The notes beneath the pieces were generated by a model, which was not told the DNA's origin, searched no databases, and worked only from the letters and a program-made list of their open reading frames with translations. From NCBI GenBank assembly GCA_035294005.1, contig DATGLT010000308.1, forward strand, positions 1 to 15,780: a stretch of DNA of 15,780 nucleotides, in the 5' to 3' direction. Numbering within the stretch: position 1 is the first letter of the stretch; every line of letters begins with the position of its first letter. Shown piece by piece: positions 7,563 through 15,523 of the stretch. The DNA is from JANXQE01 sp035294005 (lineage in GTDB: Bacteria > Verrucomicrobiota > Verrucomicrobiia > Limisphaerales > UBA8199). Made by a program: the position numbers and the translations under genes.

Positions 7563-8701
7563 GATTTCTGCGCTTTTCCATTGTTCTTGCAGTGCTGGTT
7601 GCCGGCTGTGATTCCGGCAAACAACCACCCGCCGCGCCCCAGGCTTCGGTGAGCGATACCACGATTACAATTCCAACCAATTCGCCGCAACGGGCGGCTT
7701 TGACCGTGGATACCGTTGGCGCGGCCCAGCAAAGCTTCGTGCCATTGACCGGCCGGCTGGTGTGGGATGACGATGTTACGTCACGCGTGTTCACCCCGTT
7801 TGCAGGGATCGTGCGCAAGTTGCTGGTCGAAGTGAATCAGCCGGTCACAAACGGCATGGCACTGGCTGAAGTTCAATCGGCCGATTTCGGCCAGGCCCAG
7901 GCCGAAGCTCGAAAAGCCGAAAGCGACTTCAGGCGCACCGAACAGAACCTGAATCGCATGCGGGAGCTTTTCGATCACGGAGCCGCGCCGCGCAAGGACC
8001 TCGAATCAGCGGAAGCTGATTTTGCCAGCAGCCGCGCGGAACGGGAACGAGCCGTGGCGCGTTTGGCCATTTACGGGGCTGTGCCGACCTCAACCAACCG
8101 GGACTTCCTGCTGCCCAGTCCCCTGGACGGAGTCCTGGTCGAGCGTAACGTGACCCCGGGACAGGAGATTAGGCCGGACCAGATGCTGGCCAACGTTCCG
8201 CAGTTTACGGCGCCGCTGTTCACGATTTCCGACCCCACTCGGCTCTGGGTATGGCTGGATGTGACCGAGGCATTCCTGCCGCTGGTGCACACAGGCCAGG
8301 AACTGACGATTCGCTCCAAAGCCTTCCCGGGACAAACATTCACGGGCAAACTCGATCTGATAGGTGACTCTTTGGACCCGACGACTCGCACCGTGCGGGC
8401 CCGAGGGACGGTCGATAACCGTTCCCGCATGCTCAAGGCGGAGCAGTACGTCATCGTAGAGATTCCGGACGCGAACCCCACAAGCCTGCAGATCCCATCC
8501 AAAGCGGTTTTCCTTCGTGACAACCAATACTACGTCTTCCTGGAAACCGGCGACGGCCGGTTTCAACGCCAACCGGTGAAAGTGGGATCGGAACGCGAAG
8601 GCAAAGTCGCCATTCTCGAGGGCTTAAAGGAAGGACAGCGACTGGTGACCGACGGTTGTTTACTGTTGCAATCCCTCATGGACAGCGCTCCGAAATCATG
8701 A
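7559..8701 (+). CDS. RND periplasmic adaptor (membrane-fusion) lipoprotein, CzcB/CusB-like
   Basis: This is a 380-residue adaptor. Residues 14-17 (VAGC) form a lipobox after a short hydrophobic helix, so C17 is probably lipidated and anchors the protein in a membrane. Then follow a first lipoyl half-motif (FTPFAGIVRKLLVEVNQPV, about 80-98), an alpha-helical hairpin rich in Glu, Arg and Ala (about 110-165), the second lipoyl half (SPLDGVLVERNVTPGQEI), a beta-barrel domain and a membrane-proximal domain ending near residue 370. This order is that of HlyD/CzcB adaptors. It bridges pump and outer-membrane channel in the periplasm. It lacks the His-rich N-terminal metal-binding extension known from some CzcB proteins and any clear Met cluster, so the metal cannot be deduced. 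Start and stop are ATGA overlaps with both neighbours. Confidence 0.92.
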   Translation: MRFLRFSIVLAVLVAGCDSGKQPPAAPQASVSDTTITIPTNSPQRAALTVDTVGAAQQSFVPLTGRLVWDDDVTSRVFTPFAGIVRKLLVEVNQPVTNGMALAEVQSADFGQAQAEARKAESDFRRTEQNLNRMRELFDHGAAPRKDLESAEADFASSRAERERAVARLAIYGAVPTSTNRDFLLPSPLDGVLVERNVTPGQEIRPDQMLANVPQFTAPLFTISDPTRLWVWLDVTEAFLPLVHTGQELTIRSKAFPGQTFTGKLDLIGDSLDPTTRTVRARGTVDNRSRMLKAEQYVIVEIPDANPTSLQIPSKAVFLRDNQYYVFLETGDGRFQRQPVKVGSEREGKVAILEGLKEGQRLVTDGCLLLQSLMDSAPKS

Positions 8702-11700
8702 TCGGCCGGATTACTTCCTACACTCTCCGGCACCGAGCGATTGTATTGGCGGTGCTGGCGCTCTTTATTCTTGCCGGCATCAACGCCTTTCAAAAGCTCC
8801 CGGTCGAGGCGTTTCCCGACGTTTCAAACATGTCGGTTCAGGTGATCACGCTCTTTCCGGGACACGCCGCCGAGGAAGTGGAACGGCTGGTCACGATCCC
8901 CATCGAAAACCAGATGAACAGCGTGCCAAAGCTGGTCAGCCTGCGCTCGATCAGCCTGTTTGGCCTGTCCCAGGTGACGCTGGTCTTCGAGGACAACGCC
9001 CAGCCGGATTATGTCCGCAACCAGGTTTTCCAGTATCTCTCGAACGTGACTTTGCCTACGGGCGCCCAGGCCAGCCTTTCGCCCAATGCCACGCCCATCG
9101 GAGAGATCTACCGGTACACTCTCAAAGCGCCCAAAGGGTATCCGGCGGTTGATCTCAAGGCCCTGGAAGACTGGGTAGTCGAACGAAAGCTGCGGACGGT
9201 GCCCGGTGTTGTGGATGTGGTGGGTTTTGGCGGACCGACCAAACAGTACCAGGTATTGGTCGATCCGCTAAAGCTGCGGGCCTACAACCTGTCATTGCAG
9301 CAGGTCTTTACGGCGTTATCCAATGGCAATCGCAACGCCGGCGGCTCATACGTCGAGCACGGATCGGAAATGTACGTCGTGCGGGGCCTGGGGTTCGTCC
9401 GTGATGCGGCCGATATCGGGGCCATTGCGGTTGACAGCCGCTCGGGAACACCGATTCGGATCAGCGACATTGGCACAGTCACCATCGGCAACGCTGTCCG
9501 ATTGGGACAGGTGGGAATGCTCTTCAAGAACCCGGATGGCACGATCGATGAAGACCCCGATGCGGTCCAAGGAATCGTGATCATGCGACGAGGCGAAAAC
9601 CCCCGAGATGTGCTCGATGGGATTCACGCCAAGGTGGAGGAAATCAACCAACATTATTTGCCGCCAGGCATCCGGATGGTGCCGCACTACGACCGGACGG
9701 TGCTGATTCATCGCACGCTTCACACCGTGCGGAAGAACATGATCGAAGGGATCAGCCTGGTGGTGCTGGTCTTGCTGGTGTTCCTTGGATTGGGAAACTA
9801 CAGAACCGCGCTCGTGGTAGCGCTGGCGGTGCCGGTTTCGTTGCTCGGAGCGTACCTGGTGTTGGACTTGAGAGGGATCCCGGCCAATCTGATTTCAATG
9901 GGGGCAATCGACTTCGGGATCATTGTCGATTCGGCGGTGGTGATAGCGGAAAACCTCTTTCGAATTTTGCACGAGCGACGGGACAGATCCCAATCGATGG
10001 CCGGGGCGATCGTGCAATCCGTGCGCGAAATGGGACGCCCCATCCTCTTCTCGAAGGCCATTCTGCTGACGGCCTTCATCCCCGTTTATACGCTGCAACG
10101 AGTCGAAGGCCGTATTTTCAGGCCGATGGCGTTGACCCTGACCTACGCCCTGGTTACGGGCACGTTGTTCGCCGTGTTTGTTGTTCCCGCATTGATAAGC
10201 CTCGTGGTAAGGCAACCTCCAAAGGAAGACGAGTCCTGGGTCGTTCGCCAGTTGAACCGGGTTTACAGGCCGATGCTGGGGTCGGCCTTGCGCGCGCGTT
10301 GGCTGGTCTTCAGCGCCGCGGTCCTTCTCTTGCTGGGCGGAGTCGGGGCCTACTTCTTTATTGGATCGGAGTTTCTCCCCAAGCTCGACGAAGGCGCGTT
10401 GTGGGTGCGCATCTTTATGCCAAAATCCATTTCGCCATCAGAAGCGGCGGGCGTGGTGAACAATGTGCGGCACCGGCTCGCGGCTTTTCCGGAGTCGGAA
10501 AACGTTCTGAGCCAGCTTGGCCGGCCCGATGACGGCACCGATATCAACGGGTTCGACGTCTGCGAGTTCAACGTCAATCTCAAGCCAAGGTCGGAGTGGA
10601 AAACAGCCTCAAATCGCGAGGACCTGATCAATGCGATGTCCCGAAGCCTAGGCGAGATCCCGGGCCTGGATTCCCAGTTCAGCCAGTACATCGAAGATAA
10701 CGTGAACGAGGCCGTGTCCGGAATTAAGAGCGAATTGGCGATTAAACTATATGGGGAGGACCCCGAGAAACTGCAGGCGTTTGCCGATAAGATCGCCGAC
10801 GCCATCGGCACGGTTCCAGGGGCCAAGGACGTAGGGACAGACCAGTTTACCGGACAGCCTCAAATCCAAATTACAGTGGATCGCGCGGCGTGCGCGCGCT
10901 TCGGAGTGAGCGTTTCGGACATTCAGTCCGTTATCGAGACCGCGTTGGGCGGATCGGTTGCGACCCAGGTGCTGGAAGGCGAACGCAGTTTTGACCTGGT
11001 CGTTAAGCTTTCTCCCAAAGCCGTTTCAGACATCGATTCCATTCGGAACATTCCCGTGTTCGGCGCCAACGGCGAACGCCTGACGCTCGGCAGCCTTACC
11101 AGCGTTGAAGTTCGCTCCGGTCTGGCGAAAATCATGCGCGAAGGCAATGAACGGCGAATTGCGATCAAACTCTCGGTCCGCGGCCGGGACCTGGGGTCGC
11201 TGGTTCATGAGGCGGAGCAGAAAGCCAATGCGGCTGTGAAACTGCCTTCCGGTTATCGGATGATTTGGACGGGAGCCTTTGAAAACGAACAACGCGCCGT
11301 TAGACGCCTCGCCATTGTCGTTCCAATCACGATTGTGGCCATATTCTTCCTTCTGTTCACCGCGTTCGATTCCGGTCGATTTGCGGCCCTCATCTTGCTG
11401 AACGTCCCGTTTGCTGCCGTCGGCGGAATTCTGGCGCTTCTGGTGGCACGGCTCGATCTCTCGGTGTCGGCGATGGTCGGCTTTATTGCCTTATTCGGCG
11501 TGTCGATTCAGAGCGGGGTTCTGCTGGTCGAGCGCGTTCGTGAGTTGCGCCGCACCGGAACGCCGCTCCCCGAGGCGCTCATGGAGGGCTCGGTTTCCCG
11601 GGTGCGGCCCGTCATGATGACGTCGCTGATGGCTGCCCTGGGGCTTTTGCCCGCGGCCTTGTCGACGGGTGTCGGCGCCGAAACGGCGCGACCCTTCGCG

Positions 11701-11805
11701 ATTGTTATCATTGGCGGCCTGGTGACCGCCACCCTGCTCACTTTGTTCCTTTTGCCTTTGCTCTACCCGATCTTCGAAACCGATCGAGCCGAATCCCGAC
11801 TATGA
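8698..11805 (+). CDS. Heavy-metal RND efflux pump, CzcA-like (HME family)
   Basis: The ATG at 8698, overlapping the adaptor stop as ATGA, gives 1035 residues, normal for the family. An in-frame TTG at 8656 would add 14 non-conserved residues and is less likely. Twelve membrane helices are visible: TM1 at about 12-31, TM2-TM6 between 347 and 505, TM7 at about 535-556, TM8-TM12 between 871 and 1023, with two large periplasmic loops. TM4 carries D405-F-G-I-I-V-D411 and E418-N419. These charges have the same spacing as the CzcA proton-relay residues D402, D408 and E415. CusA-type copper/silver pumps lack the first Asp, so a divalent metal such as Zn, Co, Cd or Ni is more likely, though unproven. 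It works as a trimeric proton antiporter with the preceding adaptor and channel. Confidence 0.95.
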   Translation: MIGRITSYTLRHRAIVLAVLALFILAGINAFQKLPVEAFPDVSNMSVQVITLFPGHAAEEVERLVTIPIENQMNSVPKLVSLRSISLFGLSQVTLVFEDNAQPDYVRNQVFQYLSNVTLPTGAQASLSPNATPIGEIYRYTLKAPKGYPAVDLKALEDWVVERKLRTVPGVVDVVGFGGPTKQYQVLVDPLKLRAYNLSLQQVFTALSNGNRNAGGSYVEHGSEMYVVRGLGFVRDAADIGAIAVDSRSGTPIRISDIGTVTIGNAVRLGQVGMLFKNPDGTIDEDPDAVQGIVIMRRGENPRDVLDGIHAKVEEINQHYLPPGIRMVPHYDRTVLIHRTLHTVRKNMIEGISLVVLVLLVFLGLGNYRTALVVALAVPVSLLGAYLVLDLRGIPANLISMGAIDFGIIVDSAVVIAENLFRILHERRDRSQSMAGAIVQSVREMGRPILFSKAILLTAFIPVYTLQRVEGRIFRPMALTLTYALVTGTLFAVFVVPALISLVVRQPPKEDESWVVRQLNRVYRPMLGSALRARWLVFSAAVLLLLGGVGAYFFIGSEFLPKLDEGALWVRIFMPKSISPSEAAGVVNNVRHRLAAFPESENVLSQLGRPDDGTDINGFDVCEFNVNLKPRSEWKTASNREDLINAMSRSLGEIPGLDSQFSQYIEDNVNEAVSGIKSELAIKLYGEDPEKLQAFADKIADAIGTVPGAKDVGTDQFTGQPQIQITVDRAACARFGVSVSDIQSVIETALGGSVATQVLEGERSFDLVVKLSPKAVSDIDSIRNIPVFGANGERLTLGSLTSVEVRSGLAKIMREGNERRIAIKLSVRGRDLGSLVHEAEQKANAAVKLPSGYRMIWTGAFENEQRAVRRLAIVVPITIVAIFFLLFTAFDSGRFAALILLNVPFAAVGGILALLVARLDLSVSAMVGFIALFGVSIQSGVLLVERVRELRRTGTPLPEALMEGSVSRVRPVMMTSLMAALGLLPAALSTGVGAETARPFAIVIIGGLVTATLLTLFLLPLLYPIFETDRAESRL

Positions 11806-12167
11806 AGTATCTTCTCGCATTTGTTCCAGCCGATGCGCTGCACCGCATCAAGGACGCCCTCATTGCGCGGCACATCCACGGCATGAGCGCCTCCGATGCG
11901 CGGGGCTTTGGGCAGGAACACGACATCGCCAACCCGGAATACCGGGAAATCCCAGGGTCTGAACTGACCCGAAAAGCACGGGTTGAAGTCATTTGCCATG
12001 ACGAAGAAGTCGAGGCGGTGCTCGAAGCTTTTTACACGGCCGGACACACGGGACGGCCAGGGGACGGGAAAGTTTTTGTTCTGCCGGTGCTGGATGCGCT
12101 TCGGTTGAAAACCGGCGAGCGCGGATCGGCGGCCTTGGGACCGGCTGTCAGGAAGCCAGGGCAGTAG
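11802..12167 (+). CDS. PII-like signalling protein linked to metal RND pump (PII-NG / GlnB superfamily)
   Basis: This 121-residue protein aligns without gaps to E. coli GlnB from residue 1 to about 108. G35-F-G37 opens the T-loop, K58 is kept, the B-loop reads T83-G-R-P-G-D-G-K90, and the C-loop has R101, K103 and T104-G-E-R-G. Nucleotide-binding residues are therefore largely present. GlnB Tyr51, the uridylylation site, is Pro51 here, and Gln39, which contacts Mg-ATP/2-oxoglutarate, is Glu39. A PII subgroup called PII-NG is known beside heavy-metal RND pumps, and this protein fits it; the related DUF3240 family is another possible assignment. PII proteins are trimers that report ATP/ADP and often 2-oxoglutarate. 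Coupling that signal to pump activity is inference. The gene starts in the pump stop codon (ATGA) and closes the cluster. Confidence 0.88.
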   Translation: MKYLLAFVPADALHRIKDALIARHIHGMSASDARGFGQEHDIANPEYREIPGSELTRKARVEVICHDEEVEAVLEAFYTAGHTGRPGDGKVFVLPVLDALRLKTGERGSAALGPAVRKPGQ

Positions 12168-12180
12168 GAATCACAAATTC

Positions 12181-12198
12181 AGGCGAGAGAATTCGCCT
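12181..12198. terminator. Hairpin between convergent genes, possible bidirectional terminator
   Basis: AGGCGA (12181-12186) and TCGCCT (12193-12198) form a perfect 6-bp stem around a 6-nt loop. It lies 13 bp after the PII stop and touches the stop codon of the convergent small gene. There is no T-run on either side, so termination is only suggested by position. Confidence 0.35.
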
Positions 12199-12652
12199 AG
12201 GCCGCGGCGGCTCCGGGGTTTTGGGCCGACCCTTCATCACCGCCGGATCCAGGACTCGCGTGCTGCAAGCGCTCCATGGCAGCCTGGATTGCCTGCAACG
12301 AGCGAAGCAATTCATCCCGCACCTCGGCTGTCGGAGGCGCCTTGGGATCGTGCAGGATAGCCGCCATTCTCTCCATGAGCTCCGGCGTGCGCTTCTGCAA
12401 GCTGTTGATTTGTTTTTCCCAGGCCAGCTTCCGTTTGGCGCATTCAAGCAGGCCCGTCAGGTAGGCCACGTCGTCGCGGGTTGTGCGCGGGCCCTTGAAC
12501 CTGGTATTTACTTCCTGCAAATCACGGTTCAGTGCGACGATGAATTTCTCGCTGCGCTCAATGTCTTTGACAATGGCGTTGAGGTCGCGGATGACCTGCT
12601 GTTGAGCAGCGAGGCTCTTTTCCTCGAGCTTAATCTGTTTCAGCGAAGCCAC
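12197..12652 (-). CDS. Small coiled-coil protein of unknown function
   Basis: This is a 151-residue soluble protein with no signal peptide or membrane helix. Residues 1-110 are highly charged, rich in Leu, Lys, Glu, Gln and Arg, and look like long amphipathic helices or coiled coils. Residues 120-151 are a flexible Gly/Ser/Ala/Pro tail. No family is recognised. The start is GTG at 12652, one base after the stop of the upstream hydrolase gene. AGGAG ends 6 nt before it, the best ribosome site in the window, and the overlapping ATG (12654-12652) is in another frame that stops at once. The gene is therefore probably cotranscribed with the hydrolase. Codon use and the ribosome site make it a believable gene, but its role is open. 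Confidence 0.68.
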   Translation of the reverse strand: MASLKQIKLEEKSLAAQQQVIRDLNAIVKDIERSEKFIVALNRDLQEVNTRFKGPRTTRDDVAYLTGLLECAKRKLAWEKQINSLQKRTPELMERMAAILHDPKAPPTAEVRDELLRSLQAIQAAMERLQHASPGSGGDEGSAQNPGAAAA

Positions 12653-12653
12653 A

Positions 12654-14069
12654 TTATTCTCCTGATTTGAATTGGGCCCACGGCTGGCTGGGCCGATCCT
12701 TCAGAATGCCCTCCATCCAGTCAAACTGGGGATGGTCGGTCAAGTAGGCGTACGCACTGAATGGCCTTCCACAGGCCGTGCCCCAGCGGGCTTCAAAGCT
12801 CATGGCCTTGGCCATCTTCGCGTCCACGACCTTGGCGTCGACGGTTCCCGAGCATCCATACGGCACTCCGGGCCAGCTCCCCGCCGGCTCCCCTTGCAAT
12901 TCAAAATGGCCGCAAAGCGTCCGGCCATCCGGCTCTTTCTTGTGCAGGTACGGGTCGAGGTGATCGGCCTCGAATTCTTTGGCCAGGGCCAAATCGATTC
13001 GGCCTGCATACGCTTTCATAAGTTGTTTCCATCGGACCCGTCGCGCCACACCGGAACTGCGGATGTCGGTTTCCTTGGTGCTGGTCTCAAATCGCAGAAC
13101 CTTGAGATCCTCGGCGACATTCGAGCCGCTAAAGTAGCCGTCGCGTTTTCGCTCAAGGCCGACTTCCTTCAGGCCGAGCTCAAGCCGGGCGATCTCGCGG
13201 CTGTTGATGTCACCCAGCAGCCAGGCATTGGCATACCCGCCGTTGTTGCCCTTTTGCATGATGTCACACCACTGGTCCAGCGTTGCGGCATCCTGGGTGG
13301 CCCGGCGCATCCGCGAAAACTCAGGAATGGCATTGGTCTCAAAACCTTCGAAATCACCGATTGTGGTTTCGGACCCGACGAGGCCCGCGTCGGTGATGAA
13401 GAAATCCGTCCCGCTATGAATCCATCCGGGTTCGGTTTGCCACAAAATGCGGTGCCCTTTCGCGGGAAGGATGTCTTCAATCACATTCGGGAACACGTCG
13501 TTGTAGTCCATCATTGTGTTATGCCCGAGCACGATATTGCCGTCGCGGGTCAGGCTGCCCGTCGCGATGAACGAACTGCAGGACTCCCGGACTGATGGGG
13601 TCGGGCCGTCCTTAATCTTTTTGAGCTCAGTTGGCCACCAATAGCCCGAAAGCTCGATGATCCCGTTGTAAGCGATGACCTCATCACGACTGGCCGGATG
13701 GCCGGCGGCCGTGACTCCGTCGGCAATGCCTTGAAGTTCCGCCAGGTTTTCAGGGTCAATTTTGGGCACGAATATCTGGGCAGCCCGCTCAACCAGCCAT
13801 GGCCAGGTCATCGCGCTGTTGTACTCCCAAATCGCCCGGGTCACACGCAACCCCTCGGCTATTTCTGGCGCCAACAGGTACCCATGCTGGAAACCGCGAT
13901 CGGGCGCTTCTCCTTCGACGTGCAAATAAATCCAGCCGTGCCGCTCAAACCGGTGAGCTTTGGCAACGCACCGTTGTTGTTCGGATGAGAGCGGGCCCCC
14001 CGCCGCCCGCAACCCGATCGAGCCGGCCGCAAAAAACGTCAATGTAAACCAAATGCCTTTCCTGATCAT
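12654..14069 (-). CDS. Secreted Ntn-type hydrolase, C45 / phospholipase-B-like
   Basis: From the ATG at 14069 this is 471 residues with a signal peptide at about 1-24 (MIRKGIWF, hydrophobic core, LRAAGGP). The frame is open to 14180, but that extension is Cys/Trp/Arg-rich and would bury the signal. The family clue is C164-S-S-F followed by a short beta hairpin with TRDGNIVLGHNTMMDY. This matches the N-terminal nucleophile region of C45 acyltransferase and phospholipase-B-like hydrolases, where self-cleavage just before Cys frees the nucleophile. Upstream, RGFQHGYLLAPEI and ELQGIADG, and downstream NGGYANAWLLGDI, are also typical of this group. Amide or acyl-ester hydrolysis outside the cytoplasm is likely, but the substrate is unknown. 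It lies between enolase, from which a terminator separates it, and a small coupled gene. Confidence 0.7.
   Translation of the reverse strand: MIRKGIWFTLTFFAAGSIGLRAAGGPLSSEQQRCVAKAHRFERHGWIYLHVEGEAPDRGFQHGYLLAPEIAEGLRVTRAIWEYNSAMTWPWLVERAAQIFVPKIDPENLAELQGIADGVTAAGHPASRDEVIAYNGIIELSGYWWPTELKKIKDGPTPSVRESCSSFIATGSLTRDGNIVLGHNTMMDYNDVFPNVIEDILPAKGHRILWQTEPGWIHSGTDFFITDAGLVGSETTIGDFEGFETNAIPEFSRMRRATQDAATLDQWCDIMQKGNNGGYANAWLLGDINSREIARLELGLKEVGLERKRDGYFSGSNVAEDLKVLRFETSTKETDIRSSGVARRVRWKQLMKAYAGRIDLALAKEFEADHLDPYLHKKEPDGRTLCGHFELQGEPAGSWPGVPYGCSGTVDAKVVDAKMAKAMSFEARWGTACGRPFSAYAYLTDHPQFDWMEGILKDRPSQPWAQFKSGE
12659..12663 (-). promoter_or_regulatory. Shine-Dalgarno site fixing the GTG start
   Basis: AGGAG on the minus strand lies 6 nt before the GTG at 12652. 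It sits inside the last codons of the upstream hydrolase gene, which supports coupled translation and the choice of GTG. Confidence 0.7.
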
Positions 14070-14075
14070 GCAGCC

Positions 14076-14104
14076 AATAAAGCAGCAGCAGTTACCGCTG
14101 GCAA
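14076..14104 (-). promoter_or_regulatory. Candidate promoter of the Ntn hydrolase gene, possibly leaderless
   Basis: On the minus strand TTGCCA (14104-14099, 5 of 6 to TTGACA), a 17-bp spacer and TTTATT (14081-14076, 4 of 6 to TATAAT) make the best sigma70-like pair seen in the window. The -10 box ends 6 bp before the ATG at 14069, so transcription would start at or next to the start codon. No Shine-Dalgarno sequence is present, which fits. Confidence 0.45.
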
Positions 14105-14174
14105 GTGCTGCAGAGCTCAAAGTCCCCCAATGTTCTCGCCTGTACCACTGCCGCGCGTGGGGGCAAGGCCACTG

Positions 14175-14215
14175 AAACAAAACGGCGGCGTGTTGCCCCG
14201 GGCACCACGCCGCCG
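14175..14215 (-). terminator. Strong intrinsic terminator of enolase
   Basis: CGGCGGCGTG and CACGCCGCCG form a perfect 10-bp stem (arms 14215-14206 and 14192-14183 in minus-strand order) around a 13-nt loop. TTTTGTTT (14182-14175) follows at once on the minus strand. The stem begins 19 bp after the enolase stop. It should insulate enolase from the hydrolase gene downstream. Confidence 0.88.
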
Positions 14216-14233
14216 AACTTAAAGCGCCAATGT

Positions 14234-15523
14234 CTACTTAATGCGCGGCAAGGCAGTCAGTCCCGCGTAAACGGCGTTGCCCGCCAGGATTTGCTCAATC
14301 CGCAGCAGTTGGTTGTATTTGGCCAGGCGGTCCGACCGGCTTAACGAGCCGGTTTTGATCTGGCCGCAATTCGTCGCCACCGCGATGTCTGCGATCGTCG
14401 AATCCTCCGTCTCACCCGAGCGATGACTCAACACCGCCGTATACCGATTGGTTTGCGCCAGTTCAACGGCATCCAGCGTTTCAGTCAGAGACCCGATTTG
14501 ATTCACTTTAACCAGGATCGAATTGGCGGTGCCGGTATCGATTCCCTTTTGCAGGAACTTCACGTTGGTGACGAAAAGATCGTCGCCGACCAGCTGAACC
14601 TTTTCGCCCAGGGCCTCGGTCAGGCGTTTCCAATTCTTCCAGTCGCCTTCGGCACACCCATCCTCGATGCTCACGATCGGGTAGTTGGCGCACAATTTCA
14701 CATAAAAATCCACCAACTCATCGCCGCTAATGGTTTTGCCCGTGCTCTTTTTGAACGTATAAGTTCCATTGCCGTTGTAGAACTCCGAGGAGGCTACGTC
14801 CAGCGCCAGGAAAATCTGTTTGCCGGCTTTGTAACCGGCGTCCTTGGTGGCCTTCAAAATGGATTCGATGGCATCCTCCACGCTGTCCAGCTTCGGGGCA
14901 AAGCCGCCTTCGTCGCCCACGGCGGTGCTGAGGCCGCGCTTTTTAAGGACCGATTTGAGCGAATGGAAAATCTCGGTAATGGCGCGCAGGCCTTCGCTGA
15001 AGCTGGGCAAGCCGTGCGGCATGATCATGAACTCCTGGAAATCGATCGGCGCGTCCGAATGGGCTCCCCCGTTGATCACGTTGGCCATCGGCACAGGCAG
15101 GACTTTGGCGTTGGGTCCGCCAAGATATTTGAACAATGGCAAGCCCAGCGCCTCCGCGGCTGCTTTGGCGTTGGCCAGCGACACCGCCAGAATTGCGTTG
15201 GCCCCCAGTTTGGACTTGGTCTCGGTGCCGTCGAGCTCGAGCATGATTTTGTCGACGGTCAGTTGGTCCAATGCGTCCACCCCTTCGAGGGCCGGAAAAA
15301 TCTTGTCCGTCACATTGGCCACGGCCTTGCCGACGCCCTTGCCCGAAAAGCGCTTTTTGTCGCCGTCACGCAATTCAATCGCTTCGTGTTCTCCAGTGCT
15401 GGCGCCCGAAGGCACTGCCGCGCGCCCGATCGCGCCGCCCGCCAAAATAACGTCGACTTCCACCGTCGGGTTGCCGCGGGAATCCAGAATCTCCCGGGCC
15501 TGAATATTATGAATCGTGCTCAT
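14234..15523 (-). CDS. eno: Enolase (phosphopyruvate hydratase)
   Basis: This is a 429-residue protein of full family length, with high conservation throughout. It catalyses 2-phosphoglycerate to phosphoenolpyruvate plus water in glycolysis and gluconeogenesis, in the cytoplasm, with Mg2+. Landmarks are the N-terminal AREILDSRGNPTVEVDV, SGASTGEHEAIELRDGD with the mobile active-site loop, the EFMIMP segment, VGDEGGFAP with a catalytic Glu, SIEDG and DDLFVTN metal-ligand regions, and the signature ILVKVNQIGSLTET, whose Lys is residue 339 and corresponds to the catalytic base (E. coli K341). SHRSGETED follows. The ATG at 15523 fits the family start exactly; no Shine-Dalgarno sequence is visible before it. 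It appears to be transcribed alone and ends at a strong terminator. Nothing is unusual in it. Confidence 0.98.
   Translation of the reverse strand: MSTIHNIQAREILDSRGNPTVEVDVILAGGAIGRAAVPSGASTGEHEAIELRDGDKKRFSGKGVGKAVANVTDKIFPALEGVDALDQLTVDKIMLELDGTETKSKLGANAILAVSLANAKAAAEALGLPLFKYLGGPNAKVLPVPMANVINGGAHSDAPIDFQEFMIMPHGLPSFSEGLRAITEIFHSLKSVLKKRGLSTAVGDEGGFAPKLDSVEDAIESILKATKDAGYKAGKQIFLALDVASSEFYNGNGTYTFKKSTGKTISGDELVDFYVKLCANYPIVSIEDGCAEGDWKNWKRLTEALGEKVQLVGDDLFVTNVKFLQKGIDTGTANSILVKVNQIGSLTETLDAVELAQTNRYTAVLSHRSGETEDSTIADIAVATNCGQIKTGSLSRSDRLAKYNQLLRIEQILAGNAVYAGLTALPRIK

Noticed and set aside
8656..8697. TTG start at 8656 for the RND pump
   Set aside because: The ATG at 8698 forms an ATGA junction like the other genes of the cluster, and MIGRITSYTLRHR is a typical pump N-terminus.
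12672..13595. A 307-codon open frame antisense to the Ntn hydrolase
   Set aside because: It lies wholly opposite a gene with signal peptide and active-site motifs. Its translation shows no domain, and no ribosome site precedes it.
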